Below are positions 12,447 to 24,516 of a stretch of 64,000 bases of DNA, piece after piece; position 1 is the stretch's first letter; the number at the start of each line of letters is the position of its first letter. Location of the stretch: positions 178,703,217 through 178,767,216 of the forward strand of contig CM063505.1 of the NCBI GenBank assembly GCA_032207245.1, in the 5' to 3' direction. Below the pieces are notes generated by a model. The model was not told the origin of the DNA. It saw nothing but the letters and a program-made list of their open reading frames with translations, and ran no database searches. This DNA comes from Pardosa pseudoannulata (taxonomy: Eukaryota > Arthropoda > Arachnida > Araneae > Lycosidae). The position numbers and the translations under genes were made by a program.

Positions 12447-12625
12447 CTCCGACGTCATTTACTGATATTCGAATCCTTACTCTATTTCCTCGAACTGCGC
12501 AGTGCGTCTGCTAACGAGAGTAGCGAATTTTATTCTGCATGATTTGCATTTATTTGTAAATGACATTTCTGTTTATTATGATTTCAAAATTCGCTCTCCA
12601 TTTCAGAGGACGTGGGAGTCTACTA
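12447..12625. promoter_or_regulatory. Possible enhancer-like block
   Basis: A less AT-rich patch with GACGTCA (CRE-like), a GCGCAGTGCG stretch, and a perfect POU octamer ATTTGCAT at 12542-12549 directly followed by TATTTGTAAAT (forkhead-like). Motif clustering is suggestive only; conservation cannot be judged from one sequence. Confidence 0.25.
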
Positions 12626-12629
12626 ACGT

Positions 12630-13448
12630 ATTTCTTTTTGTTTAATAAATAGTTATAAAAAATATGAGCCATGATTTCCCCGCATATCTAGTGAAATTTA
12701 TATCCAAGAATAAACCCACTATAAGTTTTATTAAGCTTTATGTTTGTACTTTAATATGTTTAAATTAGATATACATTAGTTAAAATCCTGAAAATATTTT
12801 CCAATCTTATTAAACGATATGATCATTTTGTAATTTTAGAATTTTTCAGAATGATATGTCATAAGGGTATTGGATCCTTAGTTTATTCTTTTTCTATAAA
12901 TTGGCAAGAGATAGTCAATATTATGTACTATATAAAAACATTTGTTTTCAAGCTATGGGTGTTAACAGATTGAAGCATCTTGTATATTTCAGTAGTTCTC
13001 ATTGCTTAGGTTATTTAATTATTTAAAGTTTTGTTGAATAAACATTTATTTTAGCTTAACGGGGAGTTGTTTTATTCACTGCGTCTGGTCGCAGCCATTA
13101 TTGCCGATAGCAACTTCAGGGACCAAAATTTAGAAGCAATGCGAGATTCTCTCTCTCTTCATTAACTTTTATTATAAAAGATATTTGATGCAGTAAGGTA
13201 CATAACTTCCTTTGTACAATATTGTTTGCTATTTAAAAAAATATCTAATGAATTTTCTGCGACAGATGACTTGCAAAATTAGTTTATTTTGTTTTTAAAT
13301 CAATCAGCTTGAAAATGTATGCGTAATTAGAAATATATATTTAAGCGAAAATAGTAAAATTTAATTATCTGTTGAGCTATTTATTATTTGAATTTTACGT
13401 TTATTTCGAAGGTACCTTTTAGACCTTAGAATAATGCTTAGTGCTACC
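12630..13448. other. AT-rich spacer, no gene seen
   Basis: Stops in all frames; a slightly GC-richer patch at 13078-13145 has no recognised motif. Confidence 0.45.
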
Positions 13449-14203
<755 letters not shown>

Positions 14204-14459
14204 GTATTCATAGAAAATATAAAGAAATAAGAGCTGTTAATAATAAAAATATTAATTTTTTCGTACAAATGACACTAGTGGTCTTTTAAAACAATTAAAA
14301 TAATTTATGGGTTTCGAAAAGCATTAATTCTTACTTTCATTTTATACGCTGATAAATAATATAAATAGTCAGCAATTTAAAAGGGTAGGCAGATAGAAAT
14401 TTACCTGAAGTGTTTTAAATATTCAGAATATACAACATTTGAAATAATTAGTATTGCAG

Positions 14460-14760
14460 CAGTATTCCCCCGTTATATCGCGCTTATCGGGAGACAAGCA
14501 AAATACGTGATATATCCGATGGCACGATATATTCGGGGTGATATATAGTAAATATTTTAATTCCATGAACAAATCCACTTAAAATGCAGTAAAATTTGTA
14601 GTGCAAGTAAAAGAATAGCTTAAATACTAAAAGCAGTGAAGCTCTACTTACATTTAAATTTAAAATTTTATGTACAAATCATGTCTTAACACTTTTCATT
14701 CAACAAAATATAGGGAGATATAGAAAAAGCGGTATTGCACGATATATCGAGGAGCTACTG
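14460..14760. mobile_element. pogo/Tigger-like MITE (301 bp)
   Basis: Left end CAGTATTCCCCCGTTATATC and right end GATATATCGAGGAGCTACTG are inverted relatives: CAGTA-x-x-CC(C/T)CG(T/A)TATATCG. The subterminal regions repeat CACGATATAT motifs. The interior is AT-rich and non-coding. A TA target duplication is not clear. Confidence 0.75.
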
Positions 14761-15365
14761 AATAATAATGTGTGTTGTGGTAATACAAAATTTTGATAGG
14801 ATGAAGAGTATTGCATTGTGAAACTATTTTTAGCTTTACATTCTTAATTCTATTACATAATTCGATAATACAGAAATTTCGAATTTTCAGCCGCTTCACT
14901 CAAGCTGAAAGTGCAATTTCACCTAATCAGGTAATATCAATTTTGGTTTTTCGGAAGAAAGGTTTTCCCCCACAGCCAGTAGATGCCAAATAGCTACCCT
15001 GCAGTTTTCTAGTCTGGAGTTACTGCAAATATATGTTTTTTGCCTCACATCCCGTGTGTTCACATCCAGACGGAATCCTTGTTACAACATACTCCCTGCG
15101 GCATAGGTAGTAACAATGGCTTACTCTAGTAAAAGAAATTGCATCTCGCAACACACTACTATAAGAATACAATGAGAAAATTTCTAATAAATAGTTGGGA
15201 ATATTTCATAAACTTGAATAACTGTATGAATCTAATGAAATTTATAACTTAATCCCCAAAAGGTATTTCCTTAATCGATTTCTAAAAGCAAGTTTTTTTG
15301 CTCAATGTTGTTGAAAAATGAAGAAATAAACTGTTATTATATAGAAATAATAATTGAGAATGTAT
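14761..15365. other. AT-rich spacer, no gene seen
   Basis: No open frame or repeat of note. Confidence 0.45.
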
Positions 15366-15406
15366 AATAAGATTATAAATGCCCGTATGGCATTTATAAT
15401 CTTATT
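15366..15406. repeat. Perfect 18-bp hairpin
   Basis: AATAAGATTATAAATGCC, a 5-nt loop (CGTAT), then the exact complement (15389-15406). Too short for a typical pre-miRNA; could be a collapsed palindromic MITE or a cruciform-forming site. Confidence 0.9.
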
Positions 15407-16440
15407 TTATTTATTAAAAAACTTTCAAAATTTATTTCAGAAAAGGGAAAAAGAATTTAAATTTTCTTCTAAACTTTTTTTTGTTCAAACTCCTTATCAC
15501 ATACTTAAAGTTGAAAATAATCTTTGATGTGACTGCGATGAATTCTTAATCTAAATTCTTAATTTTGAATAATACTTAATGACTAAAATTATAATAAACA
15601 TTGAGTGAGGATATATTATGAGAATAAGTTATAGGAAATATTAAATATGTTTTCTAATTACAGTTTACACTTTGTTAACTTATTCTGTTATTTAATACAC
15701 TTGTATCAATTTATATGATAATTTAAAATAAAAAATGAGAAATTCTTTTCAAAAAGGTAATCGTAGGTTATTTTTTAATATTGTCACTAAAATTTATTTC
15801 TTGGTATTATAATAATATTTGTGTTGAACATTATATAACATTCCCATACTATATAAAATGCAAATTTTTAAATTTAAATGATAAAACTATAATAATTAAA
15901 TTATAATACTGAGAAATGAGAGCCAATTCACGTTTATAATATCAAACCATTCCTGAGATTTACTCTTATTTCTATGTAAGTTGAATTTCAGATTCAAAAC
16001 ACAAATTCGGGACGTTAAAAAAAAGTATTTATAAGAATTATTTTTATCTATTACATTAACTTTTTCAAAACATATTTAAAGAATAAAACCTATTTGATCT
16101 GAATAAGATACACACACGGACATACACTCATATGTGTGTAAATATCAGGAGGGCAGGTAAGAAAAAAATAGGCAATCACAGTGTTTTTTAACAATTAAAA
16201 GCTGAAAATAGCTTCTAGCGTTAAATACACCAAAACGTATTTTTGGATACTACAAGCCTACGCATCTGGCATGCCATTTTGTTGTTTGAGTGCGTTTGAG
16301 AGAAATTTATGGCTGGAAATCTTTTTTCTTTTTCAAATAAATCTAACCATAGATTGACTGCTTTTATTTTTTTATAACTCAGGTATGCAGTTCCAATCAG
16401 AAAATATTCATAAATTATTACTACTAGACAGTAATGTTTC
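15407..16440. other. AT-rich spacer, no gene seen
   Basis: Very AT-rich; stops in all frames. Confidence 0.5.
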
Positions 16441-16448
16441 CTACCTAC

Positions 16449-17184
16449 TGTCACGACTTCAATACTCTTGAGTGAAGAAGTAGTATGAAGAACGATCACA
16501 GTCATAATAGAATTGGAAATCACTTTTATTTTTTCTGGAGTAAATACTGGTTATATACAAAGGGATTCTAATTCTTCCAAAACAAGTCGAAATGCAGAGG
16601 ATTGTTGCTTGCATAAAATTACCACGATGATCACAGTCGGAAAAAGATTAAATAATCTCATAAAATAGGGAAGCCTTTCCAGGGTGCAATGCAAACCCAA
16701 TCTATACCCCGTTCGGTGTTCGAGACCTTGCCGTTACTTATGTGAGCGGACTTTACGAGTCTCCCGAACGTAATCACTAAAAAGCTGGCTCCGGTCAAAA
16801 GTCGCGGAAGCCTCCACGAGGTCAAAGCACCTCCGTAAAAAAATGCCGAAAAGCCCCGAGTTGTAAAATTCTAGGCTTTTTATACCTGGGAGTGAATTAC
16901 TGTCCCGCCAACCGTTTTTTGGTCAGTTACGATTCCACTTACATGAGAACTCCAGCTAAGGTTACAGTTACTTTTTTTAGTTGAATTCTCATTCGCTAGC
17001 TGTCCCGCTTCTGGAATTCTCCAGGCAATCCTTCGGGATAATTACCGCAACCGATCAGGGGCGTAACGCCTATTCAACCGAACTGTCAATATCCCAGACA
17101 CTGCGCCGCCACGCTATCGTAGCCGGACGAAACAGGAGGAATTCAGATTAGCTTTCGTGTTCAGAACAATGGGGGGTCTTCTCA
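16449..17184 (-). mobile_element. Candidate solo LTR, minus orientation
   Basis: A block whose centre (16680-17180) is strikingly GC-richer than its surroundings. On the minus strand it starts TGAGAAGACC, has a TATA box (GGTATAAAAAGCC, plus 16873-16886) about 300 bases in, an AATAAAA signal (near 16525-16532), and ends GTCGTGACA. It is bounded by CTAC at 16445-16448 and 17185-17188, which would be a 4-bp target duplication. TG...CA ends, TATA then AATAAA, and a short duplication together fit a Gypsy-type LTR. No gag/pol, PBS or second LTR is present. The boundaries are inferred and could be coincidental. Confidence 0.4.
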
Positions 17185-17421
17185 CTACGTCTCTCAAGAT
17201 ACACTCGTGAATAAGTGTATCCATAACCACGGGTTTAAACAATGAATAATTATAATATGTATACGTATAAACCATTTAGCGGAGTGGCTGGTTTAATTTT
17301 TAATATTATTAAGCTTGAAATAATATAAATTAAACTCATGAAGGGAGCAAAATCATCTCTCGTAAAAGTAATGAAGATGTTAACTTTAATATCTCTTACT
17401 TCAAGATTTCTTTCTCTTTAG

Positions 17422-17841
17422 CAATGATTCTCAACGGGGGCGATACCACCCACCGGGTGGCAGTGAAATTATTTCGGGTGGAAGGACGGCGATGCGAGCA
17501 GGTTTTAGCTTTCAAACTTAATTGTAAAAATACGAAATAAATTTATTACATTAATTATAGAATTTACATGATTTTTACCAATAATAAAACAAACTTACGC
17601 GGTGGTACCAGAACTAGTTTTTTTCATTTCCTATGTTCTGTTTGAAATTGGGCCGGCATTCAGAAAAATATATTTAATCAACGGCATTCGTTTGGTTTGG
17701 TTCTTCGGTTTGGCGCTTATAATTCAGTACTTCTCCTACCATACACTTTAAATTACGGGATTTTTACAAGAGGGGGGGGGGAGTTAAACACATTTCATCC
17801 CCGTAGCCGGGCAATAGCTTAAAAAAGGTTGAAAATCGCTA
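17422..17841. mobile_element. hAT-type MITE carrying a SINE remnant
   Basis: Ends CAATGATTCTCAAC and GGTTGAAAATCGCTA, with 8-bp flanks CTCTTTAG and CTTTATAG (6 of 8). The interior aligns with the element at 61521-62181 in inverse orientation (shared blocks: CCTATGTTCTG, GGGCCGGCATTCAGAAAAATA, ACTTCTCCTACCATACACTT). At 17690-17715 there is a TTTGGTTTGGTTCTTCGGTTTGG stretch, the tail of the SINE, at the same point where the other copy holds a near-complete SINE. Confidence 0.8.
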
Positions 17842-18028
17842 CTTTATAGCAAGTATTTCCTAAGTGTGCGCCGTAGAATTTTGGGGAGCCATGAAGGAAG
17901 CCCGGAGCGCAGCGTGTAGATCCTTATCATTCTCAAGTTGCCCCAGACGAAACTTCGCAAAACGAAAAAACTTTAATAATACTCTTGCAATAACAGCATG
18001 TAAACAAAATTTGCTTGCCCAGATTAAA
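17842..18028. other. Spacer between hAT element and SINE fragment
   Basis: Open for 85 codons in one frame from 17864 but without domain or splice context; judged chance. Confidence 0.4.
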
Positions 18029-18080
18029 TGGGGAGTTTGGTTTGGTTTTGAATGCTACCATCTACCTTTTTCTTTGAGGG
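18029..18080 (-). repeat. tRNA-derived SINE, tail fragment
   Basis: GGTTTGGTTTTGAATGCTACC then ATCTACCTTTTTC corresponds to the tail and first body block of the family. It breaks off at a G9 run. Confidence 0.65.
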
Positions 18081-18358
18081 GGGGGGGCTATAGAGCCAAA
18101 GAAACCACTCAGAATTATTAGAATTTTCTAATTAAAATAAAAACTGAGTATCCAATTTTAAATACAAAAAATCTAAGGATCCTTATTCCTTTGCAACATT
18201 CTATGCGAAGCTAAATTTCCAGATGTAGTTGTACTAAAGACCAGATATCGTCCGAAAATCACTGTGAAGTAAGCAATTCCACTAGTTATATTGAGTCTTC
18301 TTCCTTTATTTGAAAAAAAAAAAAATAATGTGTGCTGATCAAACAATCTCACCTGTCA

Positions 18359-18562
18359 CATTGATTTTCAAACTTGCCACAGGTTTTTTTTATTTATACT
18401 TAATTTGCATGTTTTTTAGTCAGTCAAAATTACATTTTTTTTTACTAAACGGTTTTTATATCTGTGCCTCTTTAGCGTAATAATAGTAATATTATAACTG
18501 GGGTGCTGGGAAAAATTATCCAAACTAAGAACGCTGTGTCCTGAAAAAGTTTGAAAACCCTG
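18359..18562. mobile_element. Small hAT-type MITE (about 204 bp)
   Basis: Left terminus CACATTGATTTTCAAACTTG and right terminus AAGTTTGAAAACCCTG form an inverted pair around the shared TTTTCAAACTT core; the right end is the canonical CAGGGTTTTCAAACTTTTTC. Left boundary uncertain by a few bases. Confidence 0.55.
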
Positions 18563-18569
18563 CTCTACT

Positions 18570-20285
18570 GTATAAATGGTTCCAGAACTAAAGAATTTAT
18601 TAACCATTTACTAAAATTAAATGTTACCTGCATCAATTAATTTTTTAAAGTAAGTCAATTAATTGTCAGTACATGTACTTGACACAGATATAAATACTTT
18701 TCAAACATAAAATTCATTCTTTATACATTTCGACAATTCCTTTAAAAGACTTTTTTTCGGACAAAACTTTTGCAGACTGTATAATTACCTAATTATAATT
18801 GTCGATTAATGAGAAATGAAATCTATTGAATGATTAAGTAAATTGCTATCATCCGTTCTCCCAGACTAGTCTTTGAAAAGGTCTTAAGAGGGATTTATCC
18901 CGCAAAGAATATTATCGGCAAAAACTTCGCTTGTGCACGCCCGCCAAGATTCGATCGATAATCTCTCTCAAAAATACTTCGTCTGGCAATTTAAATAAAA
19001 AAAGAAAACGTTACAAAATGATGGTTAAGCAAAAGTATTGTCATAATACAATATGTCCGAAGAAGGCGGCGAGACAATGGTGCAAGATCTGCATTTATTT
19101 TTTGAGCTAAAACAGCAATAAATCTGATAAAAAAGATGAAATTTGTTCGAAAATGGTAAAAAATTGGTTTCGCATTCTATGATTCTAGTTGTAGGCTAAC
19201 TAAATTTTTATATAGATCACTTAAAATCACTGGATCTTTTAAGGAAATAATAGGAATCTGTGATAAAATATTTGTAATTTTTAATCAAAATTATTATGCG
19301 TACTGATAGTTGAGAAATACTTAAAATGTAATAAAAAGAACGCATATATCAGCGGTGGGTACGCATGAGGTCAGACAGAAAGCTGTATTTCGGTTCTGTA
19401 TACCTTATAAAGAGAGATACATTTAAATATTAATAAATATGTAAATGCATTTTTAATTAAAATGGGGCAGGCTATATAGAATACACAGAAAAATGTACGA
19501 TACTTAAAAGTAAGAATTAATCAAAATATTTTTTAAAGCTTTATTGATAAAGTTATAATAATTGATAATATATTATAATATATATTGTTAACATACAATA
19601 TTGATACAATGTAAACGAATTAAAAATTTGGTTAAGCATATGAGAAGTTGAGCGCAAAATTTGTTAAAGTCATCCGCAGAAGTTTTGTAAGTTGATAATC
19701 AGTCAAATATCGATGGTATTTTGATTTTACAATTATTGTCGACACACACCAGTAAGTTATGTAAAAAATTGGAATTAGACGGCATATAGCTTTTTGTTTA
19801 GAATTTGTATTTTTACTTTAGTAAGAATTTCCAAAACTCCATTTAAGTAGACATAGGCTGCATTTGCAATGTTTATTTCCTTTCTAATGACTTCAGTACC
19901 CTATCCGCATTTTCAATAAATATTTCACGAATTGATGATTCATCTACAATAATATTTCAAATTAACAGATTTACAAAATAAGCATGAAAGCCGAAAACGA
20001 CACAGAACCACATTTGCCATCCGCCGGCATATTTATTGTAGAATAATCTATTTGTCTTTTGATATCCGAGGATAGTGCTTTATAATGCTTTAAAACATGT
20101 TATCCATATATTAAAGTCCCTACGATATTACGAATAGATTTCAACAGTATATAATGCATTTGATTTTTGAAATAACATTTCTGCTTAAAAACAAACGATT
20201 TTGCAATTTAAAAAGGTAAATCTGTAACAAAGTCATATGACTAATACTGAAGTCAAAACCAACCTGACAGTTAACTAAAAGACCT
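18570..20285. other. Spacer, no gene; one motif-rich patch
   Basis: Mostly AT-rich. The patch 18853-18990 is GC-richer and includes GGGATTTATCCC (18890-18901), an inverted pair of bicoid/Otx-like sites, and GTGCACGCCCGCC. It could be regulatory, but nothing beyond motif content supports this. Confidence 0.35.
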
Positions 20286-20289
20286 ATAA

Positions 20290-20627
20290 CAGAGATCGCC
20301 AAACCGTCGATCAATTATAACAAGCTCAAAGCGTAGTTATCGACAAAATAATCGTCGGTTAATACGGAGTGAGTAGCTTGTGGGGACACCTTCGGCAGAT
20401 TGTAGTGTCACGTTCAGGTCGATTAATACGGAGTTGCTTTACTGAGCTCGGAGAAATTAATTAGTTTTATAAAACTTAATTACATAATTCACTAGAAATG
20501 TATATTTGTAATCAAACAAAAGATTAAAAAAAAATTCTCTTTTCTACCCTTGTTCCTCTTGATATTTCACAAATAGGATTTAAAACGACACTGTTGCTCA
20601 AAAGCTTCATTAATTTGGCGACTACTG
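20290..20627. mobile_element. hAT-type MITE (338 bp) with 8-bp TSD
   Basis: Ends CAGAGATCGCCAAACC and AATTTGGCGACTACTG are inverted repeats. Flanks ACCTATAA (20282-20289) and ATCTATAA (20628-20635) match 7 of 8, the 8-bp duplication expected of hAT insertion. Non-coding. Confidence 0.85.
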
Positions 20628-20960
20628 ATCTATAATAATCAATCATTAGATTCATATTACCTTACGGTAAAACAATTTTTTAATTCTCATTTCTACCCTT
20701 TTCCTATTCTATCTTACCCTTCTTTTACCCTTTTTCTATTCTACCTTACATTAAAACTATTTTTTAATTCTCATTTCTACCCTTTTCCTATTCTAATTTA
20801 AAATTCTCATTTATACCCTTGTTTCTCTTGATATTTCACATGTAGGATTTAAAACGACACGGTTGCTCGAAAGCTTCATTAATTTGGCGACCACTGATCT
20901 ATAATAATCAATCATTAGATTCATATTACCTTACAGTAAAACAATTTTTTTTAATTCAAA
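20530..20960. repeat. 269-bp tandem partial duplication including the hAT right end
   Basis: The stretch from about 20537 (TACCCTTGTTCCTCTTGATA...) through the hAT right end and beyond (to about 20690) recurs 269 bases later, including the flank ATCTATAA at 20897-20904. Between the copies lie repeated TTTCTACCCTTTTCCTATTC pyrimidine units. A post-insertion tandem duplication explains this. Confidence 0.9.
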
Positions 20961-21231
20961 ATAAAAGTTTAAAGTGGTATGTAATATGAAACATGTTACT
21001 TGTAAAATATTGAAATTCAAAAGAAATCACTGCCATTTAAATAAATTTGATACCAATAAAGGGTAATAAAAATATAAGTTCTATCAGTCGTTGTAAAATT
21101 TTTAGATAGAACACAGTCTTGTGGTAATGTTAGACAAGTAATTATTCACTCGATTTTCTAAAATATATATTTATCTCGGAAAATAATAAAAACGTGATTA
21201 AAGAGCGGAAAACAAATCTGATCTGTAAAAG
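20961..21231. other. AT-rich spacer or intron
   Basis: No feature seen before the candidate exon. Confidence 0.4.
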
Positions 21232-21420
21232 TGGCATCTTTTCCCATGATGGGAGAAAGACGGGTTAAAAGAGATAAAACTTGTTCCGAAACCGGACGAT
21301 CTTTATCAATGCATATAGCAGTCTATGATGATACAGCTTACTTTGCAGATGTTATCCTACCCTTTATAATGAACGATGAAATTGTCAAAGAAATTGCTGA
21401 GCAATATCTTCGCAGTTCAG
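21232..21420 (+). CDS. Candidate coding exon with furin-like RRVKR site
   Basis: An open frame ends at a near-consensus splice donor, TTCAG|GTAAGG (21421). A possible weak acceptor (TGTAAAAG) precedes 21232; an in-frame stop lies just upstream at 21219-21221, so the exon cannot extend far. The 63 codons have normal, non-AT-driven composition. They encode MMGERRVKRDKTC, a dibasic proprotein-convertase-type motif, followed by SMHIAVYDDTAYFADVILPF and IVKEIAEQYLRSSG. A convertase site followed by a hydrophobic 'IAV-x-DD' strand is what the pro-domain/catalytic junction of a secreted reprolysin-type (ADAM/ADAMTS) metalloprotease looks like, but the zinc-binding HExxH is not in this exon, so the family is a guess. 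Beyond 21421 the frame continues to 21521 only by chance. Confidence 0.4.
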
Positions 21421-21421
21421 G

Positions 21422-22820
21422 TAAGGTCAATAAACTATCTTTTACCTTGAAGTTCCGTACGCTGCCTCAGGATAAACGTACCAAAGGTACATATTTTAAT
21501 ATTCAGAAACATCCCTTTTAGGTGGAAGGGGTATAGGAAGAAAAAAAATCTGATTTCATGCATCTTCCCATTAAATTAGTAGTCCCGCGACTTTCAGAAG
21601 ACAAATCTGAATTATCACTATATGTTCCAACCGCAGAAAGATTATTTTATAGTACATAAAAAATAACTGTGAGTCAATTTGACGTGTATAAGTTTGAGGG
21701 AACATATTTTGGATTTCTTTCTGTACACAATGTTGTAAGCGGTAATGTATCACTAAACAGTATTGACGTTATTGTGTTATGAATAAATAAAAAAACATTA
21801 AGTTTTAACAATGTTTGCCAAAATCGATTAAGTAGATTTGACATAGGTCAATGTTTTATGACTGTATTAAATTTATATTCGAGCCGCGAACATAAATTTA
21901 TTTTTTCGGAAGGAACATCTATTGTAATTACTTAAAGTTGTTTAAATTCTAAAAAACTTCCTTTACATTCTGTACAGTACATAACAATTTTGATATATTC
22001 ATCAATATATATTCAGCAGAAATAGGGCAAGCATTTATGATTTTAAATGTTTTCTCATTTAGTCTTTTCTACAGAAATAGGAAGCACTCACTCCACACGT
22101 CCAGCTACTTTTGAATTGGGTTTATGGTTCCTAAAAAAAAGGAGGAAGGATAGGAGAATGCCTTTATTTTTATAAAAGTTTCAAACAAAGATACCTAGTA
22201 CACTGAGTAACTACATCAGGAATTCAGAAGATTTCCAAATATAATTATATAAATACATAGAAATGCATATAAATACGTACATATGTAGTTTCCTTTATAA
22301 AACGTTACAAACTCTATAACCAGTATTTAATTTTGCACATAAAGTAGCATTTAAAAATATTCTTAAATAGATGACCTTAAAATATACAATATATTAAAGT
22401 TTAAATGCTGAAGCCTAAGGCAGTACATTATACTAATACTTTAATATATTATATTATATTGGGCGATTATTCAATGATTATAATTAATTTAAATACATAC
22501 TTTTATATAAATAAAAAGTCAATATTTTTCTTAGTCTAAATAACTTTTCCTATATGTTGTGATCATAGTTTTACAAGCTATTTTGAGCCCATCTTTCAAT
22601 TTGGGTAGATGAGGTTCCTCCAAAAATGTTATATTGAACACATCACTCAATAAGTCTCTGATCTGACACGTATATGGCAACACTGTTGAAAAAGACATGA
22701 TTTCAGGATAGAAGTTTCTTTCATAAAAAATTACACATGCATGTAAAAATTTTATGACATTCTGATAGTTAGTTTACAGGTTACGGTGGTTTTAGTAACC
22801 CCAATTTTGTAATTTTCAAA
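21422..22820. other. AT-rich spacer or intron
   Basis: No exon or repeat recognised. A TTTCTACAG acceptor-like string near 22072 is not followed by an open reading frame of note. Confidence 0.45.
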
Positions 22821-22823
22821 ACA

Positions 22824-23298
22824 ATGGATAAAAAGAATTTCTTGTGTTGCTTAAAAATTGTTTTTCTTCATGTGAAAGAACTTCTGTTGAATCTAAAGTG
22901 TGGCTTAATAAATGTTATAGAGACTCTTCACCAGGGAAATCAACTAGTTTGCTAAATTTAAACGCAGTCGTACAAGCACTCATACTGAACGATTTGGTCA
23001 CCCCAAACTAATAGTTTCGGAAAAATAAACAACAGAGTTTTAAAAGACTACCAATTGAAGTTGAGTGAGATATCTAACACCTTAAAGTATATCAGAATGT
23101 AGTGTGTTTGCAATTTTACACGATAAATTAAGCTTGCAGAAGTTGTTTTCGAAATGGATGCCACGCACACCGGACCAAAATCAACGAGTAGACGATTCAG
23201 AGTTAGCTATTCAAGCAAGATAAAAAGGATTTCTTAAGCCGGTGTATTACAATGGATCCACTTAAATAAAAATAACCGTCATCTGAGTGGACAGCAGC
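22824..23298 (+). pseudogene. mariner transposase, N-terminal half (decayed)
   Basis: Starting at an ATG at 22824 (MDKKNFLCCLK...), the translation follows a mariner transposase with shifts and stops. Recognisable segments: the helix-turn-helix region (LKLSEISNTLKYIRM), a KW-x-P-like stretch before DQN-QRVDDSE (in pieces), then KKDFLSRCITMD, containing the first catalytic aspartate region, and SSEWTAA just before the break. The copy is interrupted at about 23299 by inserted elements and resumes near 24004. Not functional. Confidence 0.85.
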
Positions 23299-23924
23299 CT
23301 AAGGCCGTAGCCAGAAATTATTTTCGGAGGGGGACGAAGGGGAAAGACTGTCTTTTGTGAATAATACTTGAGTAAGACTACAGGTTTTCTTATATGTATG
23401 TATACCCCTAATGAGTACCATAACACAATGTAGTTTTAAAATAACAAAATTATTAAAAAAATGATATAATGGACAAATTTAAAGCTTAGAATAAGTAATG
23501 AAACATCTGCACAATAAATTTAAAAGTAAAATTAACATTAAAAACTGTTTTTACATTTATTCGTTTAAATTTGTCTCTCATTTAGCTATATATCAGAATA
23601 TATTCTAACGTAATAAGTTGAAGCTATTTTAGAAGATAAAATATGTGTTAAAATATTCACCGTGGAGCACCTCAATTAGGAAAACTATATACAATAGATT
23701 ACCGAAAATGATCTTGAGACGAATGACTCTAAGAAATGGAGGTAGATAAACAAGACATTTATGTCCGAAGCTGTCTCTGTCTGAGAACACTTGTTTATGC
23801 ACAGCTACGCAGATGATACACTCACACACGTGGTCAATTTTCTTTCCCCGAAACTGTATTCTAGAATTTTGAAATTTCGGAGAGGGACTCGTCCCCTAAA
23901 TCCCCTCCCTTGCCTACGGCTTTG
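23295..23924. mobile_element. GC-ended TIR element inserted in mariner
   Basis: The left end GGCCGTAGCCAGAAATTATT plus a GGAGGGGGACGA stretch, and the right end reading inversely GCCGTAGGCAAGGGAGGGG then GGGGACGAG, form inverted termini. These belong to the widespread 'GGCGTAGCCAG' MITE type also seen at 51943-52097. The interior is AT-rich and non-coding. A clean target duplication could not be identified. The element lies exactly where the mariner reading breaks. Confidence 0.7.
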
Positions 23925-23935
23925 CGCAACGGCTA

Positions 23936-24003
23936 GTGGATTTGGTTTGGTTTGGTTTGGAGGGCAACGGTCTACTGTTTAGCAACACTAGGGCTAACTC
24001 ATC
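23936..24003 (-). repeat. tRNA-derived SINE, tail fragment
   Basis: (TTTGG)4 followed by GGCAACGGTCTACTGTTTAGCAACACTAGGGCTAA matches the tail and first body block. It lies between the MITE and the resumed mariner sequence. Confidence 0.8.
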
Positions 24004-24516
24004 TGAAGCACGTGGAACTCATCTGAAGTGCCCAAAACCTCAAAAAGGAGCTGACAAGGTTATGGCATCTGTATTTAGACGCGTATGGTAGTTTGTACAT
24101 AAACTATCTCGAGAAAGATAAAACTATCAGTAGCGAATATTACATGGTATTATTGGATTTATTAAGTATAAAAATCAAAGGAAAAAAAGACCTCGCCGAC
24201 AAAAGAAAAGTACTGTTTCACTAAAACAATTTCCGTGTCAAATTGATGAAAATGATAGGTAAACTTAAATTTCGTTTCGAAATGCTTCCCCTCCCATCGA
24301 ACTCTCCAAATTTTGTTCCAATCGACTACTGGCTTTTTGCAGACATCTAAAAGATGCTTCAGGAAAAGAAATTTGGCTGAAATGTAGAAGCTATTGCCGA
24401 CACTGAAGCGTATTTTTTGAAAGCAAAGGTAAATTGTTCAACAAAAAAAGGCATAGAAAAGTTAGAAATATTGGAATTAATGTAACAATTATGAAGGAGA
24501 GTATGATGAGGAATAA
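24004..24516 (+). pseudogene. mariner transposase, C-terminal half (decayed)
   Basis: Resumes as CPKPQKGADKVMASVF, then DAYGSLYINYLEKDKTIS, a site where the family has DNAPVH but this copy has a stop and NNFRVK (second catalytic aspartate lost), then SPNFVPIDYWLFADI with the third aspartate kept. It ends KKGIEKLEILEL and an EGEYDEE-like terminus before TAA at 24514-24516. Several in-frame stops and at least one small deletion (after MASVF). Clearly the same copy as 22824-23298. Confidence 0.9.
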
